Below, in pieces: positions 27,686 to 36,722 of a stretch of DNA of 64,000 nucleotides. The stretch covers positions 3,049,001 through 3,113,000 of the forward strand of contig NZ_CP076668.1 of the NCBI RefSeq assembly GCF_018968705.1. Direction: 5' to 3'. How positions within the stretch are numbered: position 1 is the first letter of the stretch; the number at the start of each line of letters is the position of its first letter. A program made the translations under genes and the position numbers. Source of the stretch: Pseudomonas lijiangensis. GTDB taxonomy: Bacteria > Pseudomonadota > Gammaproteobacteria > Pseudomonadales > Pseudomonadaceae. The notes under the pieces were generated by a model. The model did no database searches. It saw only the letters and a program-made list of their open reading frames with translations, and was not told the DNA's origin.

Positions 27686-28375
27686 GTGTCGGAAAAACGT
27701 ATTCTGGTCGTCGAAGACGATGCTGACAGCGCCAGTATTCTGGAGGCCTACCTGCGCCGGGATGGCTTTGAAGTGACACTTGCCGAAGATGGACAGCGCG
27801 GGATCGAACTGCATCGCCAGTGCAAGCCGGACCTGATTCTGCTGGACGTGATGCTTCCCAAGGTGAGCGGCACCGAAGTGCTTTCTGCCGTGAGACGTTG
27901 CAGCGACACGCCGGTCATCATGGTCACGGCCATGGGGGATGAACCGGAAAAACTGGGTGCCTTGCGCTATGGCGCAGATGATTATGTCGTCAAGCCCTAT
28001 AACCCCAAGGAAGTCGTGGCCAGGGTGCATGCGGTCCTGCGCCGATCAGGCGGGTCCGGGCTGGCCGAACGGCATCTGCGCTACAAGAATCTGCTGGTGG
28101 ATCTGGACGCCGTCACCGCCAGAATCGAAACGGATACCGACGAGCCGGTCCTGCTGGATCTGACACCCACCGAGTTCAAGATCCTGTCCACCCTGCTGAA
28201 AACCCCGGCCAAGGCCTTCACCCGCGACGAGCTGCTGGAAATATGCCTGCCGGAAAGCGATGCCCTGGCCAGGGTCGTGGATGCCCATGTCCATAACCTG
28301 CGGCGCAAGCTGGAAACCCATGGCATCGAAGGTGTGCTGGTGACCGTACGTTCCGTTGGCTATCGATTCCGGTGA
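27686..28375 (+). CDS. OmpR-family response regulator controlling the adjacent RND operon
   Basis: The 229-residue protein starts at a GTG. The receiver domain has the acidic pocket (VVEDDAD), phospho-acceptor Asp54 in LILLDVMLPK, and the conserved Thr and Lys (VTAMG and VVKPYNPKE). The C-terminal winged helix has the PTEFKILSTLLKTPAKAFTRDELLE and RVVDAHVHNLRRKLE motifs. It is most like BaeR/AdeR-type regulators of efflux. Its stop overlaps the GTG of the kinase gene. The divergent arrangement with the outer-membrane channel gene suggests it activates or represses that operon from the 97-bp shared promoter. Confidence 0.92.
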   Translation: MSEKRILVVEDDADSASILEAYLRRDGFEVTLAEDGQRGIELHRQCKPDLILLDVMLPKVSGTEVLSAVRRCSDTPVIMVTAMGDEPEKLGALRYGADDYVVKPYNPKEVVARVHAVLRRSGGSGLAERHLRYKNLLVDLDAVTARIETDTDEPVLLDLTPTEFKILSTLLKTPAKAFTRDELLEICLPESDALARVVDAHVHNLRRKLETHGIEGVLVTVRSVGYRFR

Positions 28376-29565
28376 ACCCTGTGGCCGATCTTTCGAAGAA
28401 ACACCCCAGCCCTTTATGGCGCTGGGTCGGCATACGCATGAGCCTTCTGGCCATGGCCGCGATTGTATTGATCGCTCTCAGCATGTGGGCGCACTTTCTG
28501 TTATCGGAGCGGCAGACACTCCAGCGCATGCCGGTCGAGACTCGTCTTGAACTCGAACAATTGCGCAGTGATCCGCAGCTCAACGCAGCACGCCTCTGGG
28601 AAATATCCACCCAGTACTACGACATCGAGGATGTCGTCCCGGGAATCAGCAACAAGGACTGGATTCTGCTGGCGGTTCTCGTGGCCGCTGCCCTGCCCGT
28701 CATTCTTCTCTGCGGCCTGCTGTTCTCACGCCCGTTGTCCAGCCAGTTTTCGGCCATCGCCAAGGTGGCGCGTTCGGTTGCCCAGGGCGATTTCAATACC
28801 CGGCTTCCCGTTACTCACAAAGGCCCTGAGGAATTGCAGAGACTGGTCAGCGACTTCAACAGCATGACGACCCAGTTGCATCGATACGAACAGGAAGTTC
28901 GTGAATCCAGCGCCGTCATCGCCCATGAACTGAGAACGCCCCTGAATGCGTCCATGGGCCGTGTACAAGGCATGATCGACTGCGTCTTTCCCCGCGATGC
29001 AGAACAACTGAATATGGTGAAAAGGCAACTGGATCAGTTGAGCAAGCTGGTGGATGACCTCCATCTGCTGTCCTTGGCCCGTGCCGGTCAACTGCAACTC
29101 GACAAGACCCGCTTCGCGCTGGGAAAACTGATCGATGAACGTCTGGCCTGGTTCAGCGACCCACTCGAAAACGCCAGTATCCGGTCCACCGTCGATATCC
29201 CGCCGGATTTGTACATCGAAGCCGATCGCGACCGCATGGGTCAGGTGGTCAATATCCTGATAGACAATGTATTGCGCTATGCCGCGCAAGGCAGGGAGTT
29301 GCATATTTACGCAAGGGCAGACAAGGACAAGGTGTCACTGGCGTTTGCAGATCGCGGCCCGGGCTTTGAGGCAAAGGATCTTGACCTGGTATTCAATCGA
29401 TTCTGGCGAGCCGAACGTTCAAGAGCCCGCTACAGCGGTGGCAGCGGTCTGGGGCTGTCCATAGCACGCGCCATATGCCTGGAACATGGCGCAAGCATCG
29501 GCGCTGAAAACCGGGATGGAGGTGGTTCGGTCATAACGGCAGAGATTCCGCACGCTCAGGGATGA
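28372..29565 (+). CDS. Sensor histidine kinase (BaeS-like) partner of the response regulator
   Basis: The 397-residue protein starts at a GTG overlapping the regulator stop (GTGA). Two membrane helices flank a short periplasmic sensor of roughly 80 residues. A HAMP linker follows (SAIAKVARSVAQGDFNTRLPV), then the HisKA H-box AVIAHELRTPLN with His185. The ATPase domain has an N-box (NILIDNVLRYA), a G1 box (FADRGPGFEAKD), an F-box region (FNRFWRAE) and a G2 box (SGGSGLGLSIA). The small sensor domain fits kinases that detect membrane-active drugs or envelope stress. The pair probably controls the divergent RND efflux operon. Confidence 0.92.
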   Translation: MNPVADLSKKHPSPLWRWVGIRMSLLAMAAIVLIALSMWAHFLLSERQTLQRMPVETRLELEQLRSDPQLNAARLWEISTQYYDIEDVVPGISNKDWILLAVLVAAALPVILLCGLLFSRPLSSQFSAIAKVARSVAQGDFNTRLPVTHKGPEELQRLVSDFNSMTTQLHRYEQEVRESSAVIAHELRTPLNASMGRVQGMIDCVFPRDAEQLNMVKRQLDQLSKLVDDLHLLSLARAGQLQLDKTRFALGKLIDERLAWFSDPLENASIRSTVDIPPDLYIEADRDRMGQVVNILIDNVLRYAAQGRELHIYARADKDKVSLAFADRGPGFEAKDLDLVFNRFWRAERSRARYSGGSGLGLSIARAICLEHGASIGAENRDGGGSVITAEIPHAQG

Positions 29566-29701
29566 GCGTTCTGCCTGCTGATACCCGTGTATCTTTGACG
29601 CATAAAACACCCCGCCCCCCGTAAAGACTCCGTATAGATAATTGCTATCCCCCTGCATTGGATTACCCCTCCAGACTTCACATGCTGCAGGAATATCAAT
29701 A

Positions 29702-29818
29702 ATGGAAAATTCGGAACTGGGTTTCATGATCATCATAATGATCGGACTCTTTGGATTTGCTTCGTTTCTTTTCGAATATCTGGGTACACGACATTCCAGA
29801 AAGAAAAAACCTCATTGA
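29702..29818 (+). CDS. Candidate 38-residue single-pass membrane peptide
   Basis: A short frame starts at an ATG with AGGA about 9 nt upstream. It encodes a polar start, one very hydrophobic helix (FMIIIMIGLFGFASFLF), then a basic tail rich in Arg, Lys and His ending KKKPH. That layout (N-out or N-in single helix with positive-inside tail) is typical of bacterial small membrane proteins. It lies in an otherwise unexplained 345-bp gap after the histidine kinase and before a convergent acetyltransferase/peptidase gene. A longer overlapping frame (29751-29936) looks random. No homologue is known to me. It could be a regulatory membrane peptide, a toxin or chance. Confidence 0.45.
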   Translation: MENSELGFMIIIMIGLFGFASFLFEYLGTRHSRKKKPH

Positions 29819-29910
29819 ACATCGGGCAGAAAATCCGAAACGTGACAAGCGCATCCTTGCAATAAACCTGTCAATCTCACTCCTTACTTGTCACGTGCAA
29901 CTTCACACAT

Positions 29911-30999
29911 TCAGAACAGTACAAGTGCCGCCCTGACTTTATCCTTTCCGAATACACTCATCCGCTCGAACTCCTGATGCGTCAATGGAACATGCTGGCA
30001 ATCCAGGCGCTGACGGTAGCGACCATGATCCAGATCAGGGTCATGCAGGTACACGAAGTCTTCATCGCACCCCGTTATCACCACCCAATGCGGAGCCTTG
30101 GAGTGTGTCAGCCGATAGCTGCTGATCAAGACAATGGGAACACCGCCCTCGCTGAAAATCCGCGGCAGATCCAGGCGTCCGGATCTGGATTGCTGAACGC
30201 CGCTGGCTTGCAGTTCCCTGCAAAACGCGTCATGCACCAGACGCATGACCGACTTCTTGTCCTCACGACGTACACCATCGAGAAACAATGGCCCCGTGCG
30301 GCTCACGTGCAGCCGTACGTCGAACCCGCGCCGCCAGGCAGCCAGGGCAAGGCCATGGGGGCTGCAGCCGCCGTGACCGGAAGTCATGAATATGGTCGTG
30401 GCTTCGCGCCATAGCTGAATTTCCTCGTCCCGGGAAAAGACCCGGTCAGGGTTGAGTGCCTTCATGGCCATCAGCAATGACGCTGCCCCGCAGGTAAATT
30501 CGGTCGTCTGCGAATAATACGGAACCGCCATGACGCTGCCTGCAACCGGCAGCACGATACGTTTCTCATAGCGCAATGCACGTGCATGGTCCTGATAGTA
30601 ATCATCCACCTCGGCAAAGAGCCGGTAACCGGCTCGCTCATAGAGACGGATGGCTGCCGGGTTATCGGGACGTACCTCCAGCCGCAGGTGCGCGCACTCC
30701 TGCTCAATAGCCAGTTGTTCTGCTTGCTGCAGCAACGCCAGACCAAGGCCCGATCCTCTGGCCCGGCTGTCAATTGCGAGGGAATAAAGCCTCGCCAACG
30801 AGGTGCCACGATGGAAGAGCACCAGTGCATACCCCATCAGGCCTTTATCATCTTCGGCAACCAATAATCTGGCGTGGGCACGCTGAATCATCCACAGAAA
30901 GTTGCGCCGGGACAGTCGATCCTGCTCGAAACATTGATTTTCCAGAAGTTCCAGAGCCGGAATATCTTCGGCGACAGCAAAGCGGTAGTTAATATTCAT
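29911..30999 (-). CDS. GNAT acetyltransferase fused to a C39-like cysteine peptidase
   Basis: The protein has 362 residues, counting from the ATG at 30999; the upstream extension to 31065 looks spurious. Residues 1 to about 150 form a GNAT domain like RimI, with the acetyl-CoA loop RARGSGLGLALLQQAE and the NPAAIRLYERAGYR helix. Residues 160-362 form a papain-like C39 domain, with a catalytic Cys170 in QTTEFTCGAAS and His304 in HSKAPHWVVITGCDEDFVYLHDPD, which also supplies the Asp. It is divergent from a RimK-like ligase 93 bp away. I recall this pairing being noted in surveys of ATP-grasp amidoligases as a possible peptide-tagging and trimming module. The substrate is unknown. Confidence 0.85.
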   Translation of the reverse strand: MNINYRFAVAEDIPALELLENQCFEQDRLSRRNFLWMIQRAHARLLVAEDDKGLMGYALVLFHRGTSLARLYSLAIDSRARGSGLGLALLQQAEQLAIEQECAHLRLEVRPDNPAAIRLYERAGYRLFAEVDDYYQDHARALRYEKRIVLPVAGSVMAVPYYSQTTEFTCGAASLLMAMKALNPDRVFSRDEEIQLWREATTIFMTSGHGGCSPHGLALAAWRRGFDVRLHVSRTGPLFLDGVRREDKKSVMRLVHDAFCRELQASGVQQSRSGRLDLPRIFSEGGVPIVLISSYRLTHSKAPHWVVITGCDEDFVYLHDPDLDHGRYRQRLDCQHVPLTHQEFERMSVFGKDKVRAALVLF

Positions 31000-31092
31000 G
31001 GTTTTACCGTAAATAAAGCATAACGACGAAAGACAGGCCGACTGAAAACATGCTTTATAGAACACACTTACACAACAAAGGCCCCCTTTATC

Positions 31093-32673
31093 ATGGTTTC
31101 GGTGTATTCAAACGTAATGGAAATATTACCAAAGGTCGAGTTGAATCTACCGGCAGCGAAAGAAACTCCGGCCACACTGTTTGCACCCAGCAAGTTACTG
31201 GTTATTGTCGAGCGCCGCGATGACTGGCTTGGTTACTTACCCAGCGAAAGTATACTGACCGCTCAGGAATACCTCGAAGACAAGCGTTATAAAAATCCTG
31301 GCGGACAGGTTCAAGTAATAAATCTGTGCCGCAATTATAAATATCTTGGCCACGGCTATTACTGCTCGTTACTGGCAGAAGCACGCGGTCATAAAGTCAT
31401 CCCTTCGGTCAAAACCATCAGCGAACTCACAAAGCGCTCACCCTACGGTCTGGCCCTTGAAGATCTGGACCGTGTGCTGGATAACGCCATCGCCGACCAT
31501 CCTTACGGCGAAACCGAAGGGTTCACACTGAGTTTTCATTTCGGCAAAACCGACCTGATACCGCTGCAAGGGCTGGCACAACAACTGTTCGATACCTTTC
31601 CTGCGCCCATCCTGCAGGTGGAGTTCATCAAGAACCAGCGCTGGCACATCGCAGGAATCAAGGTCGGTGCCCTGCACAAGCTGCGGGAGGAACAGCAACA
31701 CGATTTTGCCCATTCGCTGGATACCTTCAACCGGCGCATCTGGCGTCAGCCGGTTTCACAGCGTCAGTCCCGTTATGACCTGGCCATTCTGCATGATCCT
31801 GCCGAGGCACTCGCCCCCTCCAATCCTCTGGCTCTGCAGCGGTTCATCGATGCAGGCCAGCGGCTGGGCATTGATGTGGAACTGATCGAAAGGAAAGATT
31901 ACGCACGACTGGCCGAATACGATGCCTTGTTCATCCGTGAAACCACCAGCGTTGCCAATCATACGTATCGGTTCGCCAAGAAAGCCGAGAGCGAAGGCCT
32001 GGTGGTGATGGACGACTCGGCCTCGATCCTGCGCTGCACCAACAAGGTCTTTCTCACCGACCTGCTCAACAAGCACAACCTCGGCATGCCTGCGACAGAG
32101 ATCCTGTATCGCGATCGTATTCAGGACCTGGAGCAGGTAGGCGAACGCCTGGGGTTTCCTGTTGTATTGAAAATTCCGGACGGCTGCTTCTCACGGGGTG
32201 TAATCAAGGTGGAAACCCAGGCCGAACTCGCCAAAGCCGCTGCCGAACTGTTCGAGCACTCCGTATTGCTGCTGGCCCAGGAATACCTCTACACCGAGTT
32301 CGACTGGCGTATCGGCGTGCTCAACCGCAAGCCGCTCTACGCCTGCCTGTACTTCATGTCCAAGGGCCATTGGCAAATCTATAACCACAAGGCTCAAGGC
32401 AGCGAGGTCAACGGCCTGTGCGAAACAGTTCCCATCGAAGAAGTGCCCCCGGCTGTGGTCAAGCTGGCCGTGGACGCTGCGAGCCTGATCGGCGACGGAC
32501 TTTACGGGGTCGATCTCAAACAGACCGACAAGCGCCTGGTGGTCATCGAGGTAAACGATAACCCCAACCTGGATGCCGGGATCGAGGATGCCTGCATTCA
32601 GGATCAGCTGTACGACCGGATACTGGAGGAGTTCGTCCGTCGTCTGGAGCTCAAGCACCAGGGCCATGGTTAA
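31093..32673 (+). CDS. RimK-like ATP-grasp ligase with RLAN N-terminal domain
   Basis: The 526-residue protein has an N-terminal RLAN-type domain of about 280 residues (LLVIVERRDDWLGYLPSESILTAQEYL and LCRNYKYLGHGYYCSLLAEARGHKVIPS). It is followed by a RimK-type ATP-grasp domain. The grasp domain shows the substrate/ATP strands VVLKIPDGCFSRGV, a basic LYTEFDWRIGVLNRKPLYACLYFM segment and the metal-binding DLKQTDKRLVVIEVNDNPNLDAG near the C-terminus. Such enzymes form amide bonds by adding amino acids, often glutamate, to a peptide or protein carboxylate. The divergent GNAT/C39 fusion is its likely partner. The target cannot be named from sequence. Confidence 0.87.
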   Translation: MVSVYSNVMEILPKVELNLPAAKETPATLFAPSKLLVIVERRDDWLGYLPSESILTAQEYLEDKRYKNPGGQVQVINLCRNYKYLGHGYYCSLLAEARGHKVIPSVKTISELTKRSPYGLALEDLDRVLDNAIADHPYGETEGFTLSFHFGKTDLIPLQGLAQQLFDTFPAPILQVEFIKNQRWHIAGIKVGALHKLREEQQHDFAHSLDTFNRRIWRQPVSQRQSRYDLAILHDPAEALAPSNPLALQRFIDAGQRLGIDVELIERKDYARLAEYDALFIRETTSVANHTYRFAKKAESEGLVVMDDSASILRCTNKVFLTDLLNKHNLGMPATEILYRDRIQDLEQVGERLGFPVVLKIPDGCFSRGVIKVETQAELAKAAAELFEHSVLLLAQEYLYTEFDWRIGVLNRKPLYACLYFMSKGHWQIYNHKAQGSEVNGLCETVPIEEVPPAVVKLAVDAASLIGDGLYGVDLKQTDKRLVVIEVNDNPNLDAGIEDACIQDQLYDRILEEFVRRLELKHQGHG

Positions 32674-32699
32674 TCAACCTTTGCAGTAGAGACGCCAGA

Positions 32700-33635
32700 A
32701 TGATTGAACGCTACAGCCTGAATGACGGGACGCTTCATGCAACAACGGCCGAGGATGCGCCACTCTTGTTATGCACAAACCCCACAGCTCAAGAACGGGA
32801 CTTTCTGCATCGCAACTTCAAGGTTGACGCCCATATGCTGGATTCGGCGCTGGACCCTGATGAGGTGTCCCGCATCGAATTCCATGACGGTCAGCTCTTT
32901 CTCATCTGGAAGCGTCCGGAAAGCTATTCGGGCGCAGCAGCCATGACTTTCGAAGTCTCATCCTTTGGCCTGATGCTCTCATCCGAGAAGCTGGTGGTCA
33001 TCTCTGCCGGCAATTCATTGCTCAGTACAGAAGGAACCCATCGGCCTCTGGAAAACCCGCTGGATATTCTGATCGACTTGCTGTTCAACAGCGTGCATCA
33101 CTATCTGGGTCACTTGCGGGTCATCAAGATGATTGCCCGGGAGCTGCACCAGAAGTTCGATACGTCGCTGGATAATCAGCATCTGCTGCACATGTTCAAT
33201 CTCAGTGAAAGCCTGATCTATTACATCAATGCGATTCAGAGCAATGGCGCGGTCCTGGAGCGTCTGCACAATCATGCCGGCAAACATGGATTTTCAGCCC
33301 ATTTCATTGCCCTGCTGGACGATCTGATCATCGAGAACGACCAGTGTTACAAGCAGGCCAGAATCTACTCCACGGTGTTCGCCACGCTCATGGATGCCCG
33401 AGGCAACATGGCAAACAACAACATGAACTCGATACTGCGCAACCTGACCGTGGTCAATGTGGTGTTCCTGCCACTGAACCTGATCGCCGGTATCGGCGGC
33501 ATGTCTGAATTCAGCATGATGACGTCGGGGTTTGCGTGGTGGATATCATTCCCGGCACTGATCGCGGGCATGCTGATTCTGAGCCTGCTGATGGTGGTGG
33601 TGCTCAGGAAATCGTTCTTTCGCAGTGACACCTGA
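32700..33635 (+). CDS. CorA-family divalent-cation transporter
   Basis: The 311-residue protein has a cytosolic N-terminal funnel domain (SALDPDEVSRIEFHDGQLFLIWKRP) and a long helix leading to two C-terminal membrane helices. The first membrane helix ends LNLIAGIGGMSEF, where canonical CorA has the GMN selectivity loop. Here the corresponding segment reads GMS, so ion preference may differ from magnesium. The second helix (WISFPALIAGMLILSLLMVVV) ends in a short basic tail. It lies 26 bp after the ATP-grasp ligase and may be co-transcribed with it. It is the last gene before the peptide cluster. Confidence 0.85.
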   Translation: MIERYSLNDGTLHATTAEDAPLLLCTNPTAQERDFLHRNFKVDAHMLDSALDPDEVSRIEFHDGQLFLIWKRPESYSGAAAMTFEVSSFGLMLSSEKLVVISAGNSLLSTEGTHRPLENPLDILIDLLFNSVHHYLGHLRVIKMIARELHQKFDTSLDNQHLLHMFNLSESLIYYINAIQSNGAVLERLHNHAGKHGFSAHFIALLDDLIIENDQCYKQARIYSTVFATLMDARGNMANNNMNSILRNLTVVNVVFLPLNLIAGIGGMSEFSMMTSGFAWWISFPALIAGMLILSLLMVVVLRKSFFRSDT

Positions 33636-33661
33636 CGGCAGCCACAGGTTGTACCCGGTAG

Positions 33662-33687
33662 AAAAAAGCCCCGCCATCAGGCGGGGC
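33662..33687 (-). terminator. Intrinsic terminator of syrD
   Basis: A GC-rich 8-bp perfect stem (GCCCCGCC arms, ATCA loop, 33668-33687) is followed on the minus strand by six T residues. It begins 17 nt past the syrD stop. The orientation of the T-run shows it serves the minus-strand exporter gene. The convergent CorA-type gene may use the same hairpin less efficiently. Confidence 0.9.
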
Positions 33688-33703
33688 CAAAGAGTCGCAG
33701 GCC

Positions 33704-35398
33704 TCAGGCCTGCTTGTCGCGAATACCGCAGTGCACATCGGAAGCGATCTGGCCGTCGGACAGCTTGATGATGCGGTCAGCCAGCTGGAAGTACTGATCG
33801 TCGTGGGTGATGATCAGGATCGTCTTGCCACGGCGTTTCAGGTCGGGCAGCAGTTCCTCATAGAAGAAACGCTTGAAAGGTGGGTCCTGATCCGCAGCCC
33901 ATTCATCGAGGACGTAGAGCGGGCGGTCTTCCAGGTAGGCACAGACCAGCGCCAGACGTTTCTGCTGACCATAGGAAAGCGCCTTCAGGGTCGAGTAACC
34001 GTGTCCTTCGATCTTGATCTTGTCCGCCAGGCCCAGAGTCGTCAGGTACTTTTGCGCCAGCGCAGTGCTCGCTTCCTTCTCGTCAGGACCGATCAGGCGG
34101 TTGAACAGATGGAAGTCAGAGAACACTGCCGAGAACATGTCCCGATAATCGCTGCGATTCTTGTCGGTAACGTCTACTCCGTCGAGCTGAACCTGGCCCT
34201 GGCGCGGGATGTAGAGGCCGCACAGCACTTTGGCCAGAGTGCTTTTGCCACACCCGTTGCCGCCGACGATATAGATGAGTTCTCCTGCGTGAATGTCCAG
34301 GTCAACAGGCCCCAGGGCAAAGCCCGAACCGGTATCGGCATTCTGGTAATCCATCTTTATGCCCTTGAGCGAGATGGTATTCCAGGCTTTCTGGGGGAAG
34401 TGCAGCAGCTTGGGCACTTCCGCTTCCACAACCTGTGGGTGCTCGTCATTGATGCCAAAGCCGAAATCAGCCAACCGGCTGCTTGCAACACGGCCCTGGG
34501 CCAGGATCGGCATGGCGGTCACCAGCAGAGAAAGCGGCCCCATGATGTAGAGCACGGCCAGAATGCTGGCTGTCAGCACGGAGGGGTCCAGGGCCGCCAC
34601 TTTCGGCGCGGCGAACAACAGACAGCCCAGCAGTATCGACAGGGTGAGTTGCCCCACGTTGTCACCGGCCGTGAACCAGACGCGTTCTATGAAGTTGAAA
34701 CGTGCCACCCGGGTCGAGGAAGCATCGATGGCCGAACGGCTGAACCAGTTGCGGCGAATACGGTTGAGCTTCAGTTCCTTGAGACCGAACACCAGCGCAT
34801 GGGTGTATTCGTTGAACGAGGTGAATTCGTCACGCACCCGGCTCGACACCTTCACGCCACTGCTGAAGAAATACAGATAAAGCACCACACCCACGAACAT
34901 CAGCGTCAGCGTGACTGCAAACACCACCCAGGACAGGTAGGCCAGGTAAGCGATACCGAACAGAAACACCGTGGTTTCCACCAGCACCGTAGGCATCACG
35001 ACCAGCGTGGTATTGAGCTGGGGAATGTCATTGGTGAGCATGGTCAGCACGTTGGCCGGGCCGCGTCTGTCCACTTCTTCAAGAGGCGTGCGCAGAATCT
35101 TGCGACACAGTGCGATGCGCAGCCGGGTCATGATGTGCATGCTTGCATAAGCCGGAAAGAACGCCGCAGCATTGCGAAAGATGAACGCGACGGCGCTCAG
35201 GCCGATAAACCAGTACATCACCTGGGTCCGCGAGCCTTCCATGTGGATGGCCTGGTTGATCACGTTGACCACTGCAATCGAAGCGACCCCGCTGATGACA
35301 CCGGTCACCAGGGTAAAGAGGGTCAGCCAGGGATGGCTGCGCCATAACAGGCGCATGATCGAACCCGGACTGGGCTTTTTCTCTTGCTCGTTGCTCAT
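33704..35398 (-). CDS. syrD: SyrD-family cyclic lipopeptide exporter (ABC half-transporter)
   Basis: The 564-residue protein fuses an N-terminal six-helix exporter domain with a C-terminal ATPase. The ATPase shows Walker A GGNGCGKSTL, the family-specific signature LSYGQQKRLALVCAYLEDRPLYVLDEWAADQDP and an H-loop IITHDDQY. This YGQQKR/DEWAADQDP arrangement defines the SyrD/PvdE cyclic-peptide exporter family. SyrD of P. syringae secretes syringomycin and is of similar length. A syr-box-like site lies 131 bp upstream (35529-35548) and an intrinsic terminator lies directly downstream. It should homodimerise in the inner membrane and export the product of the neighbouring synthetases. Confidence 0.93.
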   Translation of the reverse strand: MSNEQEKKPSPGSIMRLLWRSHPWLTLFTLVTGVISGVASIAVVNVINQAIHMEGSRTQVMYWFIGLSAVAFIFRNAAAFFPAYASMHIMTRLRIALCRKILRTPLEEVDRRGPANVLTMLTNDIPQLNTTLVVMPTVLVETTVFLFGIAYLAYLSWVVFAVTLTLMFVGVVLYLYFFSSGVKVSSRVRDEFTSFNEYTHALVFGLKELKLNRIRRNWFSRSAIDASSTRVARFNFIERVWFTAGDNVGQLTLSILLGCLLFAAPKVAALDPSVLTASILAVLYIMGPLSLLVTAMPILAQGRVASSRLADFGFGINDEHPQVVEAEVPKLLHFPQKAWNTISLKGIKMDYQNADTGSGFALGPVDLDIHAGELIYIVGGNGCGKSTLAKVLCGLYIPRQGQVQLDGVDVTDKNRSDYRDMFSAVFSDFHLFNRLIGPDEKEASTALAQKYLTTLGLADKIKIEGHGYSTLKALSYGQQKRLALVCAYLEDRPLYVLDEWAADQDPPFKRFFYEELLPDLKRRGKTILIITHDDQYFQLADRIIKLSDGQIASDVHCGIRDKQA

Positions 35399-35528
35399 TG
35401 CTCAATATCCTTGGATGGACGGGCCATAGGGCAGTACCGATTACGAGTCGCTGGCACATGAGCGCCAGCGGGTTCGGAAAAACAGTGAAATTCAGACAGA
35501 CCAGTTTACGGACAAGGCCGCTCGCGGC

Positions 35529-35548
35529 TGTCCCGGACTCCGAGTACA
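35529..35548. promoter_or_regulatory. syr-syp-box-like site upstream of syrD
   Basis: TGTCCCGGACTCCGAGTACA matches the remembered SalA-type box pattern TGTCCCG-N6-CGGGACA at the complete left half and in most of the right half. It lies in the 158-bp gap between syrP and syrD, the expected place for the syrD promoter. Confidence 0.55.
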
Positions 35549-35556
35549 AGCACCAA

Positions 35557-36618
35557 TCATTTGCTCGGCCAGACGGCATCCCGCGTGGTCATCTCACCCA
35601 TGGCCACCGCGATGAGTCGTGGCTCTTCATAAGGGTCACGGGCATGGGCCGCGAGCATGTTGTCCAGCATGATCAGGTCACCCTTCTGCCACTGGAACCT
35701 TACAGCGCAAGCCTCATAAGCCTCACCGACCAGCGCCATGACCTCATCTTCGATAGGCGTCCCGTCGCCATAGCTGACCATTCGTGGCAGGCGGTCTTCA
35801 CCAAACATGTCGAACAGGTCTTCACGCATTTCCTCGCCCAGGCAGAACGGGTGATGCAGCTGGACCTGATTGAAGAACGCTGCCTGTCCGGTGACCGGAT
35901 GACGAATGACCGCCGGACAATGGGTGTGGATCTGCAGGGTGTCGGCGTCCAGCCACTCGAACGCGGTGCCTTGTTCACGACAGCGGGCCTCTGCCACTTC
36001 GGGCTTGTCGGTGCCGAAGAAGCTCTGCCAGCTGGGTTCTACACCTGAGGTAAAGGTACGGATGTAACGCAGTGCCTTGCGCTCGAACTTCTCGACCACT
36101 TCGCCAGGCAGTTGCAGCAGCATCTGGCGAATGTCCACCAGCGGTGTGGCGCCCCCCACTTTCGAGGGCAGCTCACAGTAGAACCACTGCTTGCGTGGCC
36201 AGCTTTCCAGGTGCGAGCTTTCGTTGTGGTAGAGGATCATTTCCCGCTCGGGATAAGGCGTGGAGCGATACACATTGCGACCGCCCTCCTTCTTCGGCAG
36301 ATCGCCGTACCCGCCGTGCAAGCCCGGTGACAAGGCTTCTGCAAAACTCTCGAACAGGGGCACGCTATCCAGGCCGAACCCCCGGAACAGAATCGCGCCG
36401 TGCCGGCACAACAGTGCTTCGATGCTTTCACGGTTTTCTGCGGCCCAGGCCAGGGGTTCCAGCCCGGCTTCGACAGGCTCTATCACCACTGGCAGGCTGC
36501 TGGCGGGATCCAGCAGCGACAGGCGCACCTTTTTGTCACCGTGGCTGTCGGGCCAGCGCAATGACTCGGTAGTTTTCGGCTGCATACCAGCAGGCAAATC
36601 GATGGTTTCAAGGTTCAT
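35557..36618 (-). CDS. syrP: SyrP-like non-haem iron/2-oxoglutarate hydroxylase (TauD family)
   Basis: The 353-residue protein has a TauD fold with a candidate iron-binding facial triad. His131 and Glu133 fall in LYHNESSH, and the distal His325 falls in MLDNMLAAHARDPYEEPR, where Arg334 would bind 2-oxoglutarate. The segment HGAILFRGFGL is the typical TauD strand. SyrP in P. syringae hydroxylates the beta carbon of aspartate held on the synthetase in syringomycin, and the position next to syrB1/syrD is the same here. GGGAG lies just upstream of the ATG. It is divergent from syrB1, with two syr-box-like sites between them. No Asp-activating module is visible in the window, so its target should lie downstream of 64 kb or be a different residue. 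Confidence 0.88.
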   Translation of the reverse strand: MNLETIDLPAGMQPKTTESLRWPDSHGDKKVRLSLLDPASSLPVVIEPVEAGLEPLAWAAENRESIEALLCRHGAILFRGFGLDSVPLFESFAEALSPGLHGGYGDLPKKEGGRNVYRSTPYPEREMILYHNESSHLESWPRKQWFYCELPSKVGGATPLVDIRQMLLQLPGEVVEKFERKALRYIRTFTSGVEPSWQSFFGTDKPEVAEARCREQGTAFEWLDADTLQIHTHCPAVIRHPVTGQAAFFNQVQLHHPFCLGEEMREDLFDMFGEDRLPRMVSYGDGTPIEDEVMALVGEAYEACAVRFQWQKGDLIMLDNMLAAHARDPYEEPRLIAVAMGEMTTRDAVWPSK

Positions 36619-36722
36619 GCATCACTCCCGGGCGATGAATATCGAGGGTCGTGCCCGTTCGAGAAACCTCCCTTGCCGGCACGCTTTGCGCCAGCATGTA
36701 AGCATCGCCGGACATGCCTGTC

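Noticed and set aside
29751..29936. 61-codon frame after the kinase gene
   Set aside because: It overlaps the better 38-codon frame in another phase, lacks a ribosome site and has no coherent hydrophobic or domain pattern.
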